Positions 49,579 to 61,845 of a stretch of DNA of 64,000 nucleotides are shown piece after piece (within the stretch, counting starts at the first letter, position 1; each line of letters opens with the position of its first letter). Source of the stretch: Pomacea canaliculata (lineage: Eukaryota; Mollusca; Gastropoda; Architaenioglossa; Ampullariidae). The position numbers and the translations under genes were made by a program. Location: positions 20,909,964 to 20,973,963 of the forward strand of contig NC_037593.1 of assembly GCF_003073045.1 (NCBI RefSeq), given 5' to 3'. The notes under the pieces were generated by a model that was not told the DNA's origin, did no database searches, and saw only the letters and a program-made list of their open reading frames with translations.

Positions 49579-52500
49579 AGAAGGGGTGTCGAGTCAAACT
49601 CACTGTCAAACAGAATCCATCTTACAGTCAGCATAAGAGGGTATGTTAAATTATGTCCTGTGGACATCTATCTTCGTTCTTTTCACATATTTTAAGTGAC
49701 TTCAATAATTCAGTATCCAATAAATTCATAGACTCTGGCAAAAGCCTAAAATCCCTTAAATACTCATTATGTACTTATAAGTGCCGTCATGTTTCCACTG
49801 GTTTCCCAATTTTCCCATAAACTGTCATCCATTGTTAAATCAACCAAGTTTATTGACACAAGCATCAGAGGTTATTTTTTCAGTAGAACTGTGAGACTGC
49901 GCATGATAGTGTGTGTGTTATAGATACCACCTAACTTCTGGTAAGATGCCATAGAGGTTAGGAGTTTGTTATAGCACTGATCTCATGAGCTTATTAAATC
50001 TTTTGTGAAGGATATGCTGTGCTGTGTCTTGTTGCAACCTTTTAAAAACTGTTGTGAAAAGCTCTCATGCCTCTTAAATTTGATCATGTCTCATTTTTAC
50101 ACATGCTTCAGTCCAGAAGAAACGTTTGGTTCCAGAGCCATTAAAAGGGGAGGTTTCCTTTTATGATGCCTTTAACACTGTAAATGTTCACTGCTGCATT
50201 GACTGAATGGAAAAGAGAAACTGTTAAATGGAGAAGAGAAACTGGGAAATGTAGAGGGTTAAAAAGACAGTGTAAAGATGTGCACTCATATGGAACTTGT
50301 GATAATGAAAGCAGTTCAAATGGCCTGTTATATTAAATTCCAGGTGTACAGAAGGAAAGAGAACTGCTATATTGGCTGGAATTTTCTATCAGGCTGCGAT
50401 TACCATTGGCAGAAAACATTTTGAATAGAGTTTTTATGATGATTTTATTTTTTGAACAGCTTGAGTTTGCCATGACATTATAATATGAAATTACTCTCCT
50501 GTAGACGTTTACATAGATGAAAGAAAATAGCTAAAAATAGATGCATTGACAACATGTTTTTATAGAAGTATTTGGGAGAGTGTTTAATAAAGACTTTTTA
50601 TCTTTATTATGAACTGATAGGGATGACTATTGTATTCTTACTGCATACATGCAATTTATACTCTTAGCAAAGAAGAGTTTTTCGTCATAAATTGCAATCT
50701 TATACTTTGTGAAGCTCCACTGATTCATAGTGCATCTCATTATTCCTTAAAGTATTGTGATTGAATTATTGGCTTTTCAGATGTTGAGGGTGTTGGGCGA
50801 CTGTACATGCTTTTTGATGAAACAGAGGTCATACACATTCTTTTGATGAATTTTGCAAATTTTTTACTACAGATGAATGATATATGATGTGATAAACTGC
50901 TACATCCCTTAAAAGGATTTTCTAACCAATTTTTATATTTTCTATTTGTAAATAGAAAGAGCTGCAAATAAATCACATGGGTGGGCGTTGGGGTCTTTTG
51001 TACACGTTTCAGGAGGCTTATGCATGTTTGTTTTACTAGTCTTGTGCTCACAGTCAAAGCTAGTGTGTTGCATTAAGATGTTTCTGATAGCATTTTCAAA
51101 TTTTGATTTTTGAAATATGCGAAGGCTTTGTATGATTTAGTAAGGTAAATAATTTTGTAAGGTACATAATATTGCCTCAGAACAATGCAAGGAAAAGATG
51201 GAATGACCACAGTACCTCATGTAGATGACTTAATTGTTGTTTGGATTTGTTTTGCTTTTCTTGGTGACATTTTTTTCTGGTTTTGTTTGTTTAATCATGG
51301 GGTTGTAAGGAGAGGTTAGTTTTCTGTCTTTAATTTTTTTTCACAACATTCGCCTCTATAAACTTTTCATTTTGTTTTGGATATTTTTTGCAAACGTCAA
51401 TGCAGGGTGGACAAGCAAAAATAAGGAAAGGTCCATTGCATGTTGTTCGGGGATTTTTTTTTGTGGGGGAGGGGGATTTGTAGTTGCTTTCATGTCTGTA
51501 ATGGGTTTCACATTTAGTAATTGATTTTGCATTTTCCTTGTATTAAATTGGCCAGTACTTGAAAGTGACTAGTGAAGTTTGACTGGTTACCATCATAAAT
51601 ATCTCTAAATTAGCTTGCTTAACATCACTGTCAGCATGTACCACTGGGTCTTATCTGGTATGCTGATGCTTAGCATTTGAGCTTTGAGGCATGTAAATCT
51701 TCTTGTCACCATTTTCTTTTTCTTTTGATTAGGTTGATTTTCTGAGATCACATTGCATGAAATATCGGGTTAACTGGCTAATAATCAGACAGAAATGCCA
51801 TTTGGTTCCTTTAGACAGGCACTTGTTTATGAATGTTCTTAATGTTGTGCTTGTTGACATGAGCTGCATCACATTGGTGTAACAGGGATCTGATTTTTTT
51901 ATGCAATGGTTTAAGTGTGACAGCTTTTGCCTAAGCATCGTTTTGCAGTTTTCTTATTTTTAACTACCGTCTTAATACTTTTCTCTCATTTCCTGACAGG
52001 TTATTCTTGTGTTTGCTTGTGCTTTCCTCTTAGCATCTTTTTCTCTTCTGCATATTTTGAGTATCTTTTTCAATCCTTCTTTTGCTTTGCTTGTTCTGAT
52101 ACTGATACTTCTTGATCCCTATTGCCTGCTGTTGGTTTTGGAGTGTTATTTTTTTGTCTTTGTGTGCATGTGTTTGAAAATACTATTTCATGCAAGAATT
52201 TGTTTTGCAGCATTTTGTCTTTAGTTACTAACATAAGATTTCTGTTCATCACCCATATGATCAAGAAAATAAACTTTAACAAAGCCTTTCATCACTTGGT
52301 TCTTGTCATATCATTTTTATTGTAACAATACTATTCATATTTAGTGGTGTGAGTGAGTTTTTGTTTTATCATGACAAAGACTGTTTATGTTTAGGGGTAG
52401 TCATTTTATTGTGACAAGACTACTCATGTTTAGTGAGGGGGAGGGTATTTTTTAACATTTCCTCTCTTCACTTCCTCCTTAAATGAGAATGTTTGGGCTC

Positions 52501-54429
52501 TGTGTTGTGTCTTGTGTCCTAGTATATGTGTAGCCATTTGGAAAGAATCTTGGCAGATACACTAGGAGAAGGATAATCAGCAGCTTGCACTTTGCCAATG
52601 ACCGTCAAATTAGCTTGCTGACTGTTGAATGCCTATACAGAGCATCAGTTTTATATGCAGATCATGTCAGAGCTCATGGCCAGCAACAGTAGTTTGTACC
52701 TTCAGATACTTGAAACTGATTGTCTAAAACCTATGCCTCTAAACCAGAGGTATTCTTCACAACTGAAACTGAAAACTGTTTGGAATGACAATAACATTTC
52801 TCTTTACACAACAATCAGACCACAGACAAGTTTGAGATCAGGCTATATGCTGTCCTTAACTGCCTATACATGCAAGGGACTTGAAAATGCAGGTGGTAAA
52901 GAGAATAAGGATCCTTTGTGTTCCGTACCAAGACTTCATTAATAATTACCAAACACATCCAGATAAATAGGCTATATCAAGACAGTGTGGATAAAAGCAA
53001 ATTAAAGTGGTTTCGGCACCATGTGTGGGAACGGGGAAAATTTCAGGACTGGCTAGCAGAGATATTTTCGTCTGATCGAGGCCAACCCTTTTGTATTATA
53101 GGTAAAAAATGGATGAATGAGAATCATGATTATGTATTTCTATATTATCTAGAGATGTACAAATAAGAATTAATCGTGACTGTGTGGCTTTTGTGAGAAA
53201 ACTTTGGGTAATTATTTGTTCGTTCGCCCTTCGTAAAAGTTTAAATATTAGCTAACAATGGGAATTCACTGAACCCTGCGTCCTTCCGCCTGGGGTCTCC
53301 TTTTTAAAGTGAGAAAAAAGTAGCTGCCTTGGGGCAAAATGAGTACCTCAAGGAAAAACATCTTGTTTCCGAAGTTATAATAAACAGTGTCGAAATCCTG
53401 CGGACGCTACTTCATGCTTCTTGACCCCAGGCCACCTCATCATAGCGACGTCTCCAGGGGCAAGTCTTCATCTGTCTGAACACCGCTTGAGTTCTTTACG
53501 TTGCCCCACAGCAACGACTTACACACGTTTTAGTAATTAATTGGAAAAAAATCCGTCTACAAGCAGTTCAGTTACAAGTTCGTTTCCCTACTGTGTTTTT
53601 GTGAACGCAAACGAAAGTTGAATACTCATAGTAGAGCGTGTTTCATGTTGTTCTGTCCAATCGTCTTTCCAGGAATATTTCATGACCTGGACAGCTAAAA
53701 AGTCATTTTGATGTTATTGAAAGGATATTTGTGTCACGGGTGAGCGTATATACAGCATATAGTTTAGTGGCCATTGCTTGAATCCTTGAGGGTTTCCTGA
53801 ATCTTTTTAATTCGAGTTTCTAATCAGAATTTAAATATGTAGTGGTTATTTCTTTTTACCAAGCAATCCATTTTAAGGTAGACTCAGTGAAGAAACTGTA
53901 CTTTGTGTTGCCAACGTATTGGAAGTAATGATGGAGGTTTATTATACCACGAGCGTGTATAATTCATGGTTATTCCTGAAGACCTTACCCTTCAGATTGG
54001 CCATCTGGCTCACGTGACTTAATCTCGAACCCATGTAGATTTGCAAACATCGCCTTGTGCTGGGTTGTCGTCTGCTCGTCAAGAACACTCCTCATACGGC
54101 AGTTTGTTGCACGAATAAGCAGTTTTAATAAATATTGCAAGCAATATCATTTGGGACATGCTGTCCCAAATAAGCACTCCCTCTACACTAGTATTACTCA
54201 ATATCTTCCTTCTCCAGTGAGGCCGCATATATCACGCATTTGTGTTTTGGGTTTTTTTGACTAAAGAGTTCGCAAACATGGCGGCATTAATGACTTGACC
54301 CAAAGCAGTGTTTTAGACAGATTGTAAGTAGACGATTCCTTTGTAACCCTTAAATTTAAATCGGACATGATTCAAAACAAAATTTATTATTTAAGCCCAT
54401 CTTGGTAGTTCGGTTGATAGCTGAACCAA
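49579..54429. other. Intergenic stretch after KDM1B
   Basis: Probable KDM1B 3' UTR at its start, with AATAAA at 49719-49724 and again at 50586-50591. The rest is AT-rich with scattered open frames (for example 52,625-52,942 and 52,918-53,166) that lack domain similarity and convincing splice partners. Copy D of repeat family X lies at 53,518-53,590. Nothing else was recognised. Confidence 0.35.
53518..53590 (+). repeat. Dispersed repeat family X, copy D (short)
   Basis: ACGTTTTAGTAATTAATTGG, AAAAAAATCCGTCTACAAGC and AGTTCAGTTACAAGTTCG match the right end of copy C (TAGTAGTTAATTGGAAAAAA, AAGCAGTCCAGTAATACAAG) with small gaps. Only this end of the repeat is present. Confidence 0.5.
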
Positions 54430-55418
54430 ATGGAAGAGATTTGTAATGGTAAAGTAATAGGTCTGCCGTCTGAGCAGGAAGAATTAAAAATGCTCTTTTC
54501 GGGGAAACAGCCATTGTTACATACCTGGTAAAGACTTAGTCTTAATTCCGTTGTTCTGCTTGTCTGACATGTGTTTTAGTTATTTTTCAATCGATGTATA
54601 GTGACTGGCTATATATACTTAACGTTGTTTACTGGCCTATTCTTCTCGGTAATGTAACAGAGCCATCCTCCGCCATAGAGCACACTGACATGTGCTATAT
54701 TAAGGTTTAACTTTTTATAGTCTTTTTGTTATTATTTTAAAAAGTAAAGGATTTATGATAATATATGAGAGCATACTATCTTGGTAGATAATATTTTTTT
54801 CATCTTGTTATTTATGAATGTAAGCACAATCATTAATTGTGATTCTAAAGTATTTCAGGAATCAAGCATATCTGACGACAACAGCATTAAACAACAGACA
54901 TGTGTACATTGATATGGCAGCATTGGACAATGTTTTTATCACAATACACTTGGTTCTGGCAAAAAGGCTGATGGTGACACACTTTGACATGGACTTAAAC
55001 CCAACAGTCCCAGTTCGTGTGCTGAAGGAGGAACTCGTCAGACAGGTGCTTAAATCTGTGGAAGATTAATATTGTTGCTAGCACCTCATGAAATTGCTGA
55101 TGGAGTACAGTTGTAATGTTGATAAATAATATACAACCATCACTAAAAGGAAATATAGTGCATGCAGTATGTGTTGTAAGTTTAATGAAAAATAAGATTG
55201 TGGACTTCATTGCTATATACAGTGGTATACATTGTGTGCTACAGCTGCAGATTCCAGTTTCTCAGCAGCAGTGGTATCATCGTAATAACTTCATCCCCGA
55301 TGATGCAAGTCTTGAGAGAGCAGGTGTTATGAATGACAGCATTGTTGAAGTACGGCCAGCACATCAAAGTCTGCAGCGGACAAGTGATCAGCCTTCATCA
55401 CGTTTTCAAGCGCCATAG
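54430..55418 (+). CDS. Small ubiquitin-like-domain protein
   Basis: Three exons (54430-54527, 54859-55045, 55251-55418) join in phase to a complete frame of 150 residues, ATG to TAG. After about 60 residues without a known motif (MEEICNGKVIGLPSEQEELK...), the rest has the layout of a ubiquitin fold. There is a beta hairpin (VFITIHLVLAKRLMVTHFDM), a helix entry (VRVLKEELVRQ), then WYHRNNFIPDDASLERAGV and a last strand SIVEVRP, which parallels '..D..L...GI...S.I.V' in ubiquitin-like domains. It ends in a Ser/Gln-rich tail with no Gly-Gly, so conjugation is unlikely and a binding or adaptor role is more plausible (inference). I do not recognise the exact orthologue. AATAAA at 55447-55452 supports the 3' end. 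Confidence 0.75.
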
Positions 55419-55446
55419 CAGCCATATATGATGACTGTAGAGCTCA

Positions 55447-55452
55447 AATAAA
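55447..55452 (+). terminator. Poly(A) signal of the ubiquitin-like gene
   Basis: AATAAA 29 bases after the TAG stop at 55418, followed by T-rich sequence. This fits a short 3' UTR. Confidence 0.55.
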
Positions 55453-55680
55453 GAATTCATTTTTCTCTGAATTTGGCTTATTGATGGGTTGGTGGAGGAG
55501 AAAAGGGTAACTAAATCATACACACACACCATCACTAGACAATAGTACACCCTTACTGTCATTGTCATCTTCATTTTTCAAAGTGCAGAGCACATCACAA
55601 ATAGAATATAGACATTTACAAGACGAATTGCTATAAGTTTTTATTTTATTAAGTGATTGACGTAATTGTTTACTATTGCA

Positions 55681-56340
55681 CTAGTCTTTGTTACTCCTCG
55701 AAGAGCACAGGGCCGCAACAACACCTAGCCAGCGTACCCGGTTTTCGGCAGACCCCTTCAGTTGGGCCCATGTGGTTCCGACGTCCTTTGCCTCCCTATC
55801 TACTGTTCTTTCATAAAGGGTTCTGATGTTCCCTATCCTGGTTCTTGCATTGATCGTCAAAAGATGAGTCAGCAAGCTGGCTTCCCTAAGGCTTTCACCA
55901 GCATGCGTCATAAGCTCTTCTAGAGCGGAATCTTCCCGACCAGGCCCTTGTTGTGGTACTGTTGCGGTTTCTGTAACACCTTTTGTTTTTACATGAGTGG
56001 GTTGTTAGCCCAAAGCAAAACTCCCAACCTGGAGGGCCAGGGTGCAACATCTTTAGTCTGGTCTCTCCGCTGACAGACCTGTTCGGCTTGGTTAGACCTG
56101 CTAGGAGCACAAGGCTCCCGCCGACATAGCTCTGTGGATCGACAAGCGCGCAAGCCACCTCACCACTACAAGGTAAGTTACACCAGCTAGTGGTGGATCT
56201 AAAACCGCACTGACTGCATGTTGCTGCTGAAAATTGCAGAAAAGCCCCACTAGAACTCATTACAAATTTACGACCAGAAGTGTCAAAGAATAGCTTATTA
56301 AAATTAAACATTTGAGAGAATTTGGTCTCCGTCACGTGGT
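55681..56340 (-). pseudogene. LINE 3' remnant (ORF2 C terminus)
   Basis: The minus frame ending at 55681 reads RTLYERTVDREAKDVGTTWA then QLKGSAENRVRWLGVVAALC with a stop soon after. This is a typical C terminus of non-LTR retrotransposon ORF2 proteins ('..W......A.NR..WR..V.ALC'). Upstream on the minus strand another frame continues to 56,335 with LHPGPPGWEFCFGLTTHSCK. The frames are offset, so the copy is broken. The clade is not certain. Confidence 0.55.
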
Positions 56341-57073
56341 GGGCGGTACGAGCGAGACTCTTGGGGACACTAACAATACAAAGTTGTAAAATTGTAAATC
56401 CTGGTGTTCAAATGTTGCCCAAACACATTCCAATAGACAGCACCGCTCCCTCCTTGTTAGGCCTGATAGAGTTTGTTTAAATCTAGAGAAGTATATAGCC
56501 TATAGGTCTTAATACGCCTTATCTCTCAACAACCAATTTCAAATATTCTGTCAATTGAGAGTAACAACAAGCTATCTGTTCAAACTGTATGCAAGCAGAC
56601 GCACTCTTAGCTAATAAAAATAAAAATGAGCAAACAGTTGAGATAGCATGCATGAGTTTTATATTTACTTTGTGCTTCTCGCTGAAACTAGTTTGTGACC
56701 GTTAGTGTGATGTTCTAACAAGAGTTGTCATTATGGAACCATATTTCTGTCTGTAAAAGGTAAGCTACTCCACCAAAGATTGACAGTTGATCTTCGATTA
56801 AAAAAAAACGTACTAATTATCAGCTACATTTTAAAAGCAGAACTTTATTGACTTACTGAAGATTTCATGCAATGGAAAGGATACAGACCGCATATGTATT
56901 GATGGCGTTATTTAACATGAGTGGCCACATTGCTTATTGTTTTAGAGCAAAGTTCATTATTAATGTCTGTGTATTTTTCTTTCTTTCTTTTGTGTAAAGC
57001 TCTTTAAGCCTGTCCTTTGATGGTGGTGCAAAGTTCTATATAAACTTTAATAATATATATATATATATATATG
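56341..57073. other. Gene-free stretch with AT microsatellite
   Basis: Ends in an (AT)n tract at about 57,051-57,072, directly beside the CASD1 stop codon on the minus strand. The part at 56,990-57,050 resembles the reverse of the 'GCGC/TTTATA' repeat pieces at 38,580-38,930. The 3' UTR of CASD1 is expected here. Confidence 0.4.
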
Positions 57074-59809
57074 TTAAGAATTGATGATGCTCCCTATCAA
57101 CTGAAAAGCAAAAGTCAGGCCAGCTGACACACTGAATACAGCCCCTGCCACACCGGCCATTTTGGCTCCAGTTTTCCAGTCCTTGCGTATGAAGAAAGCA
57201 CTAAAAGCAAGAGTCAACTGGAAGAGTGTTTGTGAAATGATCAGGTATATAATAGTTGCTAATGCAAAATTTAGCAACGGGTACCCTGGAATATATTGAA
57301 TTAGATGCTTTGCATTTGACTGCAGGTAGACATGCAGCTGAGACAGGTATGTTTCAAGCGTTATCCTTCCCAGGTGTCCAAATAACGCGAGATGGTTGCG
57401 ACGCAAAACAGGAAGACAGTTTCTGAGCACAATGTATACAAGTATAGCGACAAGAGATGAGTAGCAGTGGGTTTTGTTGTAGTCATACTTTTCTTTTCTC
57501 ATCGCCAACAGGTACCATAGGATACCTGCTGACACAGCAGCACCAATCAAAACACTCTTAAGCAGAACTTTTTTCTGTTTTCACTTACTGACCCCCCAGA
57601 GTCGTTTTCTAAATACTTCATTAATGCCTCAAAATGTGGATAGTTATAAGCACAAAGCATCCCCAAGAAACATGCCCAACGGTCTAGCCCGGCTCGAAAT
57701 TCCCATTCATGCATTATATCGGGACTTTTGTCATGGAACTGAAACACAATCTTAAGGGGGCGAAACAGGGAAGAACAGTTACCTGGAATTTCAAAAATCA
57801 GGGCATTGCATATAAAATAAGCAAAAAATTTTATGGCCATCTTCCATCTGTGGGTGTTCCATCCTTTGAGGGTCCTCATGAATATATAGACACTGAGGAA
57901 CCAGTAAGTGTGCATGGCACAAATGTAATACAACATGTATTCATTTGATGTCACTATGACCACGGAAATGACCAGGAAATTCATACGAAACAACATCTTC
58001 AGAATGCGCCACAAAGAATAGTCTCCTCTGACCCAGAAGAATGAGAAGTTTCCTGCACAAAGAAACAAGAACCGAAATTATTAAACAAGGCATAGTCAAC
58101 AAAAATGGCAACAACACATCTACTAATGCAATACTGTCTGTATAACTTTAAAAAGCACATTTGTATTACGTTCAATTCCCTGTTCTTACAGCAAGGTAAT
58201 TTTGTGACACGAAAAAACAAAACAAAACAAAAACAGTTGACATAAGTCTTGTCTCACCAAAGCCCGTCATCCAAACATAGCAGGCAATGTAGACCCTGAT
58301 CCAGTTGTACCACTCCTTGGCAGCGAAGTAGTGGTACCACACAAACATCACCTGCATCCAGCCTTTCCACTCTTCTGTCTGATCTCTGGACAAGCAAAAT
58401 TCTGTGAAACTGTTTGATACCTGGACCATATGTGTATAACCAGTTAACCGTACTTTAACTGCAAAGAAGGTTAGAGAACATCAGAGAAATTTGTTTTCTG
58501 TTCAACCTTGAAGGTAAAGCTTAGCCGAAGAAAACGCATTTTTAAAGTTAGGAATCTTGTCATACGTCTCCCATGCCTCTCACAAGCAGCTTACTATGGT
58601 GACAATATGTTTACCATATATGTCTATGTTACTGTAGCTTACCCTTGAATATTTTATTTATACAACTTCTATTAATCTTGATAATGAGTGCGATATCATC
58701 CACAAATAGAAGAATATATTCTAGAATGAAATAAATCATGTTGGATGTTTGTTTCCTTCTACATCGGTTTACACTACATCTTCACAACAAATCTTTCTTA
58801 TTAAGGACAACGTGTTTCATAAAAGTGTTCAATAATTATTGAGTCACCTGACTGTGTGAGAGACCACCACCAGAAATGTAATGATAATACCTGTTGAGAA
58901 TTTTGTCGGAGGAGGACGACAAGGTGAAGACAGAGGCGGTCAGAAACAGTAGGAACAGCAGGAAGAGAAGGACATCTCGACTGTATTGTCGCTCCTGGAT
59001 GGGAAAAATCTAAAAACAGATGAAATATTATTTCTGTAAAAGTAATTGCCATTTTAAAATATCTTTCTTTCTGTAAATATGTTTTTACTTTCTCTTTATT
59101 CAGGGTGGTCATTTAAAATATGACAAACTATTGAAATAACACAGCGTTAGGTAAAAACATTAAATATTATTTAAGACTAGAAATAAACTATTTATGTACG
59201 GATCACTTCCTGCAACTGTAAGACCAGACAGTATAGATACAGCAAACAGTGATGCCCCAGACCAGGGTACCAGGTAAGCATATTTCAAGTAGAGCAATGA
59301 TGAGTGTATGCGACTAGCCTCACAAAGGTGTTAGGAGATTTCTCTGGCTGCTGTAAAGTAAACATACCTTTATGTAATCACACAAGAAGAAATAAAACAT
59401 GATGGCACCAAACACCACGCAGCTCTTCAATATTTGGTCCACGCTGGGGATGGCGGGAACGCCAGCAGAGGACGCCATTTTCTGGACTGTCTTGACCGCG
59501 CCATCATCACTGATTTCTTCGTTGGGACGCTTGTCCTTGAGTTCGTCGTCAGCGTTGTGGTTACAGTTCGAGTCAGCAATGTCGATGATAGTACGTCCTT
59601 CTTGATCTTCTCCTTCATCTGCCTGCACTGCCCTTCGTCTGGCCGCCAGCGACAGTAGCCAGCAGAAGAGAGAGAAAGCCCACCCCAGAAAGAAGGTCAA
59701 CTGCCCGGGGGTGATGTGGCGATGGGGCCTGGTGTGGTCATCGTACGACTCACCGGAAGCGTTGGACATTCTTTCACTGCAACTCTCGTCAATACAACGA
59801 TCACAAATC
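57074..59809 (-). CDS. CASD1: CASD1-type sialic acid O-acetyltransferase, membrane half (5' incomplete)
   Basis: Five exons join in phase: (59809 or 59769)-59368, 59009-58891, 58385-58258, 58052-57589 and 57556-57074 (stop TAA). From ATG 59769 they give 531 residues, against about 797 in human CASD1. Landmarks are [11 protein letters not shown], then [20 protein letters not shown] (the family's EWKGWMQ block), [38 protein letters not shown] and [20 protein letters not shown]. About ten or more membrane helices are visible. The family adds O-acetyl groups to sialic acids in the Golgi, with an N-terminal luminal SGNH esterase-like domain plus this Cas1p acyltransferase membrane domain. The esterase part is not seen. 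A good acceptor (CCCCAATTGTTCAG) before 59809 and the in-frame Cys-rich lead ([15 protein letters not shown]) suggest that 5' exons lie further upstream. Confidence 0.85.
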
Positions 59810-59849
59810 CTGAACAATTGGGGAATGGTTCAGTCTGCTTGCCCACCCA

Positions 59850-60840
59850 GAACGCCGGTGAACCAACCTGCTTAACAAACAGCAGAAACAACAAATGTCA
59901 TCATTGTCAAAAATCAAGTCAGTAAATTTGTCTGCCAAAAGTTTTTTTTAATAAATAGTGTTCTACGACATTCCAAAAAAAAAAAAATAAAGTGTGTTTA
60001 AAATGCTCGTTAGTTTAATATCAACAAAGTCAGCCCCGCACCGGGTGTATTATCTTCGTACAGGCCCTTCCTGAACAAAGATAATTTTCATCAAAAAGAA
60101 AGGAATACCATCACTGGGTTTGCAGGTTTACAGAAATGTTACAAGATAAACCTCTCGGCCCTTAAGAGAAAGAACCATCCGAGGAAGAGAATGATTGCAA
60201 TTGTTGAGGATAAAACTAGCAAGACCCTTTTGACCATGGTAAGACACAGTATTATGTGGTGCTACTGGTGCTGTCATAAACATTCTTATCAAGAACAGGA
60301 TGCTATTTAACATTAGATCTCCGACCCAGGGTGGTTCTTTTCTAACGAAACATTTGCTAAGGTCCATCAAAATCAGGTCGTAACGAAGGTAACTGACCAG
60401 TCTGTTTTTGTCCCAGGAGACCAGGAACCATGACTTGAAACACCCGTAAATTCGAGTTTTTTAAAACCTTGGAAATGAAGCTCTTTAAACCCCATCACCG
60501 TGCTTTTCTTGGTCGTTTTTTGCTCTGTAATTACTTACTGATCCACTGTTGCGCTGAGTCAGAGATCTGTGCACACAGATGGGTATCTCGCTGCTCGAGT
60601 GCGTGTGATTAGTGTGCCAGTCACGCGTGAATGAATACCCGAGCAGCGACATCTGCTTGATGTCAACGGAGCGGCTGTATGCACATTTAATACAAACCTT
60701 CAAGCTAAAAATGGAAGGAAAGGCTTTTTGAAATGATTAAAGAGAAAATCGCACGTATGCGCCTTTTGAAGCTGTCTCGCAAAATCATAAACAGGTGATG
60801 GCAAGACAACAACAAAATGTCAAACTGAGAAAGTACTTAT
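59850..60840. other. Gene-free stretch upstream of CASD1 exon
   Basis: Expected to be a CASD1 intron or promoter. An open frame on the minus strand (60,128-60,370) has no esterase motif or convincing splice borders. Nothing else was recognised. Confidence 0.3.
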
Positions 60841-60843
60841 AAA

Positions 60844-61845
60844 ATGACAGTTATGCTATGTTTAACACGTGCACGTGCTGTGTGGGCGATATCAAACTCT
60901 CCTGTTTGCTGCGATACAGAGAGATTTCTGACAGTAGGCGGCATGATCCAACACCAACAAGCCAACACCACCCTGGACACTTCCACAGCCACAGACTTTG
61001 ACCTTACTAAATACAGTAAAAGAAGAACACAGAAGCTAAGCCACTTCAGAAACAAGGCTCAAACATGTACAAAGACTATACTCATATATAAATATATATT
61101 GACGGATCTCATAATCTCCATCAGACTCCTGACAACCTCAATCTTTACAGCCGAGCTGACTGCCATGTACACAACCCTTAATACAGTACAAACTAAAATG
61201 AAGAATATAACACAAGGACAATACCTGGAATTTCAGACTCACTGCCAGCACTCCAGGCGCTTAAAAAAACCCAAATCATCCAATAGAATAGACAAAGTAT
61301 ACACTAGATCAGGGGTTGGAAATTAATTTTCCCAAGGGGCCGGATGAGAAACTGGGATGGTTCTAGAGGGCCGGATGAGAAACTGGATGTTCTAGAGGGC
61401 CGGATGAGAAACTGGGATGGTTCTAGAGGGCCGGACTAATGTAGTTAACTCAGTTTACCCAATACTGTATATATAGTATATTTATTGTGGGCGGCCGCGG
61501 GCGGGCCGGTCAGAGACAGGAGGCGGGCCGGATCCGGCCCGCGGACCGGCGTTTGCCCAGGTCTGCACTAGATACTGTCTCATAAATAAAATTTAAAAAT
61601 AGGAAACATTAGATTTCTCTGGGTTCCCTCCCATATTGGAATGAAAGGAATGAAGAGGCTGATAAACTAGCTCGACTGGCAGTAAAGCAAAATACCAATC
61701 ACACAGTCACCTCGTTAGACATTGCTATTTCACCAGCAGAGAGAGGAACAGCCATAAAATCAGCAATAAAAGTCAGGGGGCAAGAGAAATACAGAAGAAA
61801 AGGCAAGGGACGAGGAGACAGTGAGATGTTCTATAAACAAGTCCT
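60844..61845 (+). pseudogene. LINE RNase H domain relic, interrupted
   Basis: Before the hAT insertion the plus strand reads TTSIFTAELTAMYTTLNTVQ, then in another frame GISDSLPALQALK, the RNase H active-site blocks (Glu in TAEL, Asp in SDS). After the insertion it continues FLWVPSHIGMKGNEEADKLA and RLAVKQ, with the final catalytic Asp of the 'H.G..GNE.AD' block. Such RNase H domains close the ORF2 of I-clade and related LINEs. Frameshifts and stops show that the copy is dead. Confidence 0.75.
61310..61565. mobile_element. Small non-autonomous hAT element, copy 2, with target-site duplication
   Basis: The termini are CAGGGGTTGGAAA and TTTGCCCAGGTCTG (reverse complement CAGACCTGGGCAAA), an imperfect inverted repeat. 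The 8-bp direct repeat CACTAGAT flanks it exactly (61302-61309 and 61566-61573). The interior holds about three tandem units of a 29-31-bp motif (GGCCGGATGAGAAACTGGGA...) at 61,338-61,430 and a GC-rich palindromic patch (GGGCCGGATCCGGCCCGC). The relative at 19,530-19,684 has only one unit. The element has no coding capacity. Confidence 0.85.

Noticed and set aside
52625-53166. Two overlapping plus-strand open frames of about 105 and 82 codons
   Set aside because: No domain, no convincing splice borders and AT-rich composition like the surrounding sequence. Probably chance or 3' UTR sequence.
59399-59605. Plus-strand open frame across the CASD1 exon
   Set aside because: Antisense shadow of the CASD1 exon at 59368-59809, whose own frame has clear family motifs.
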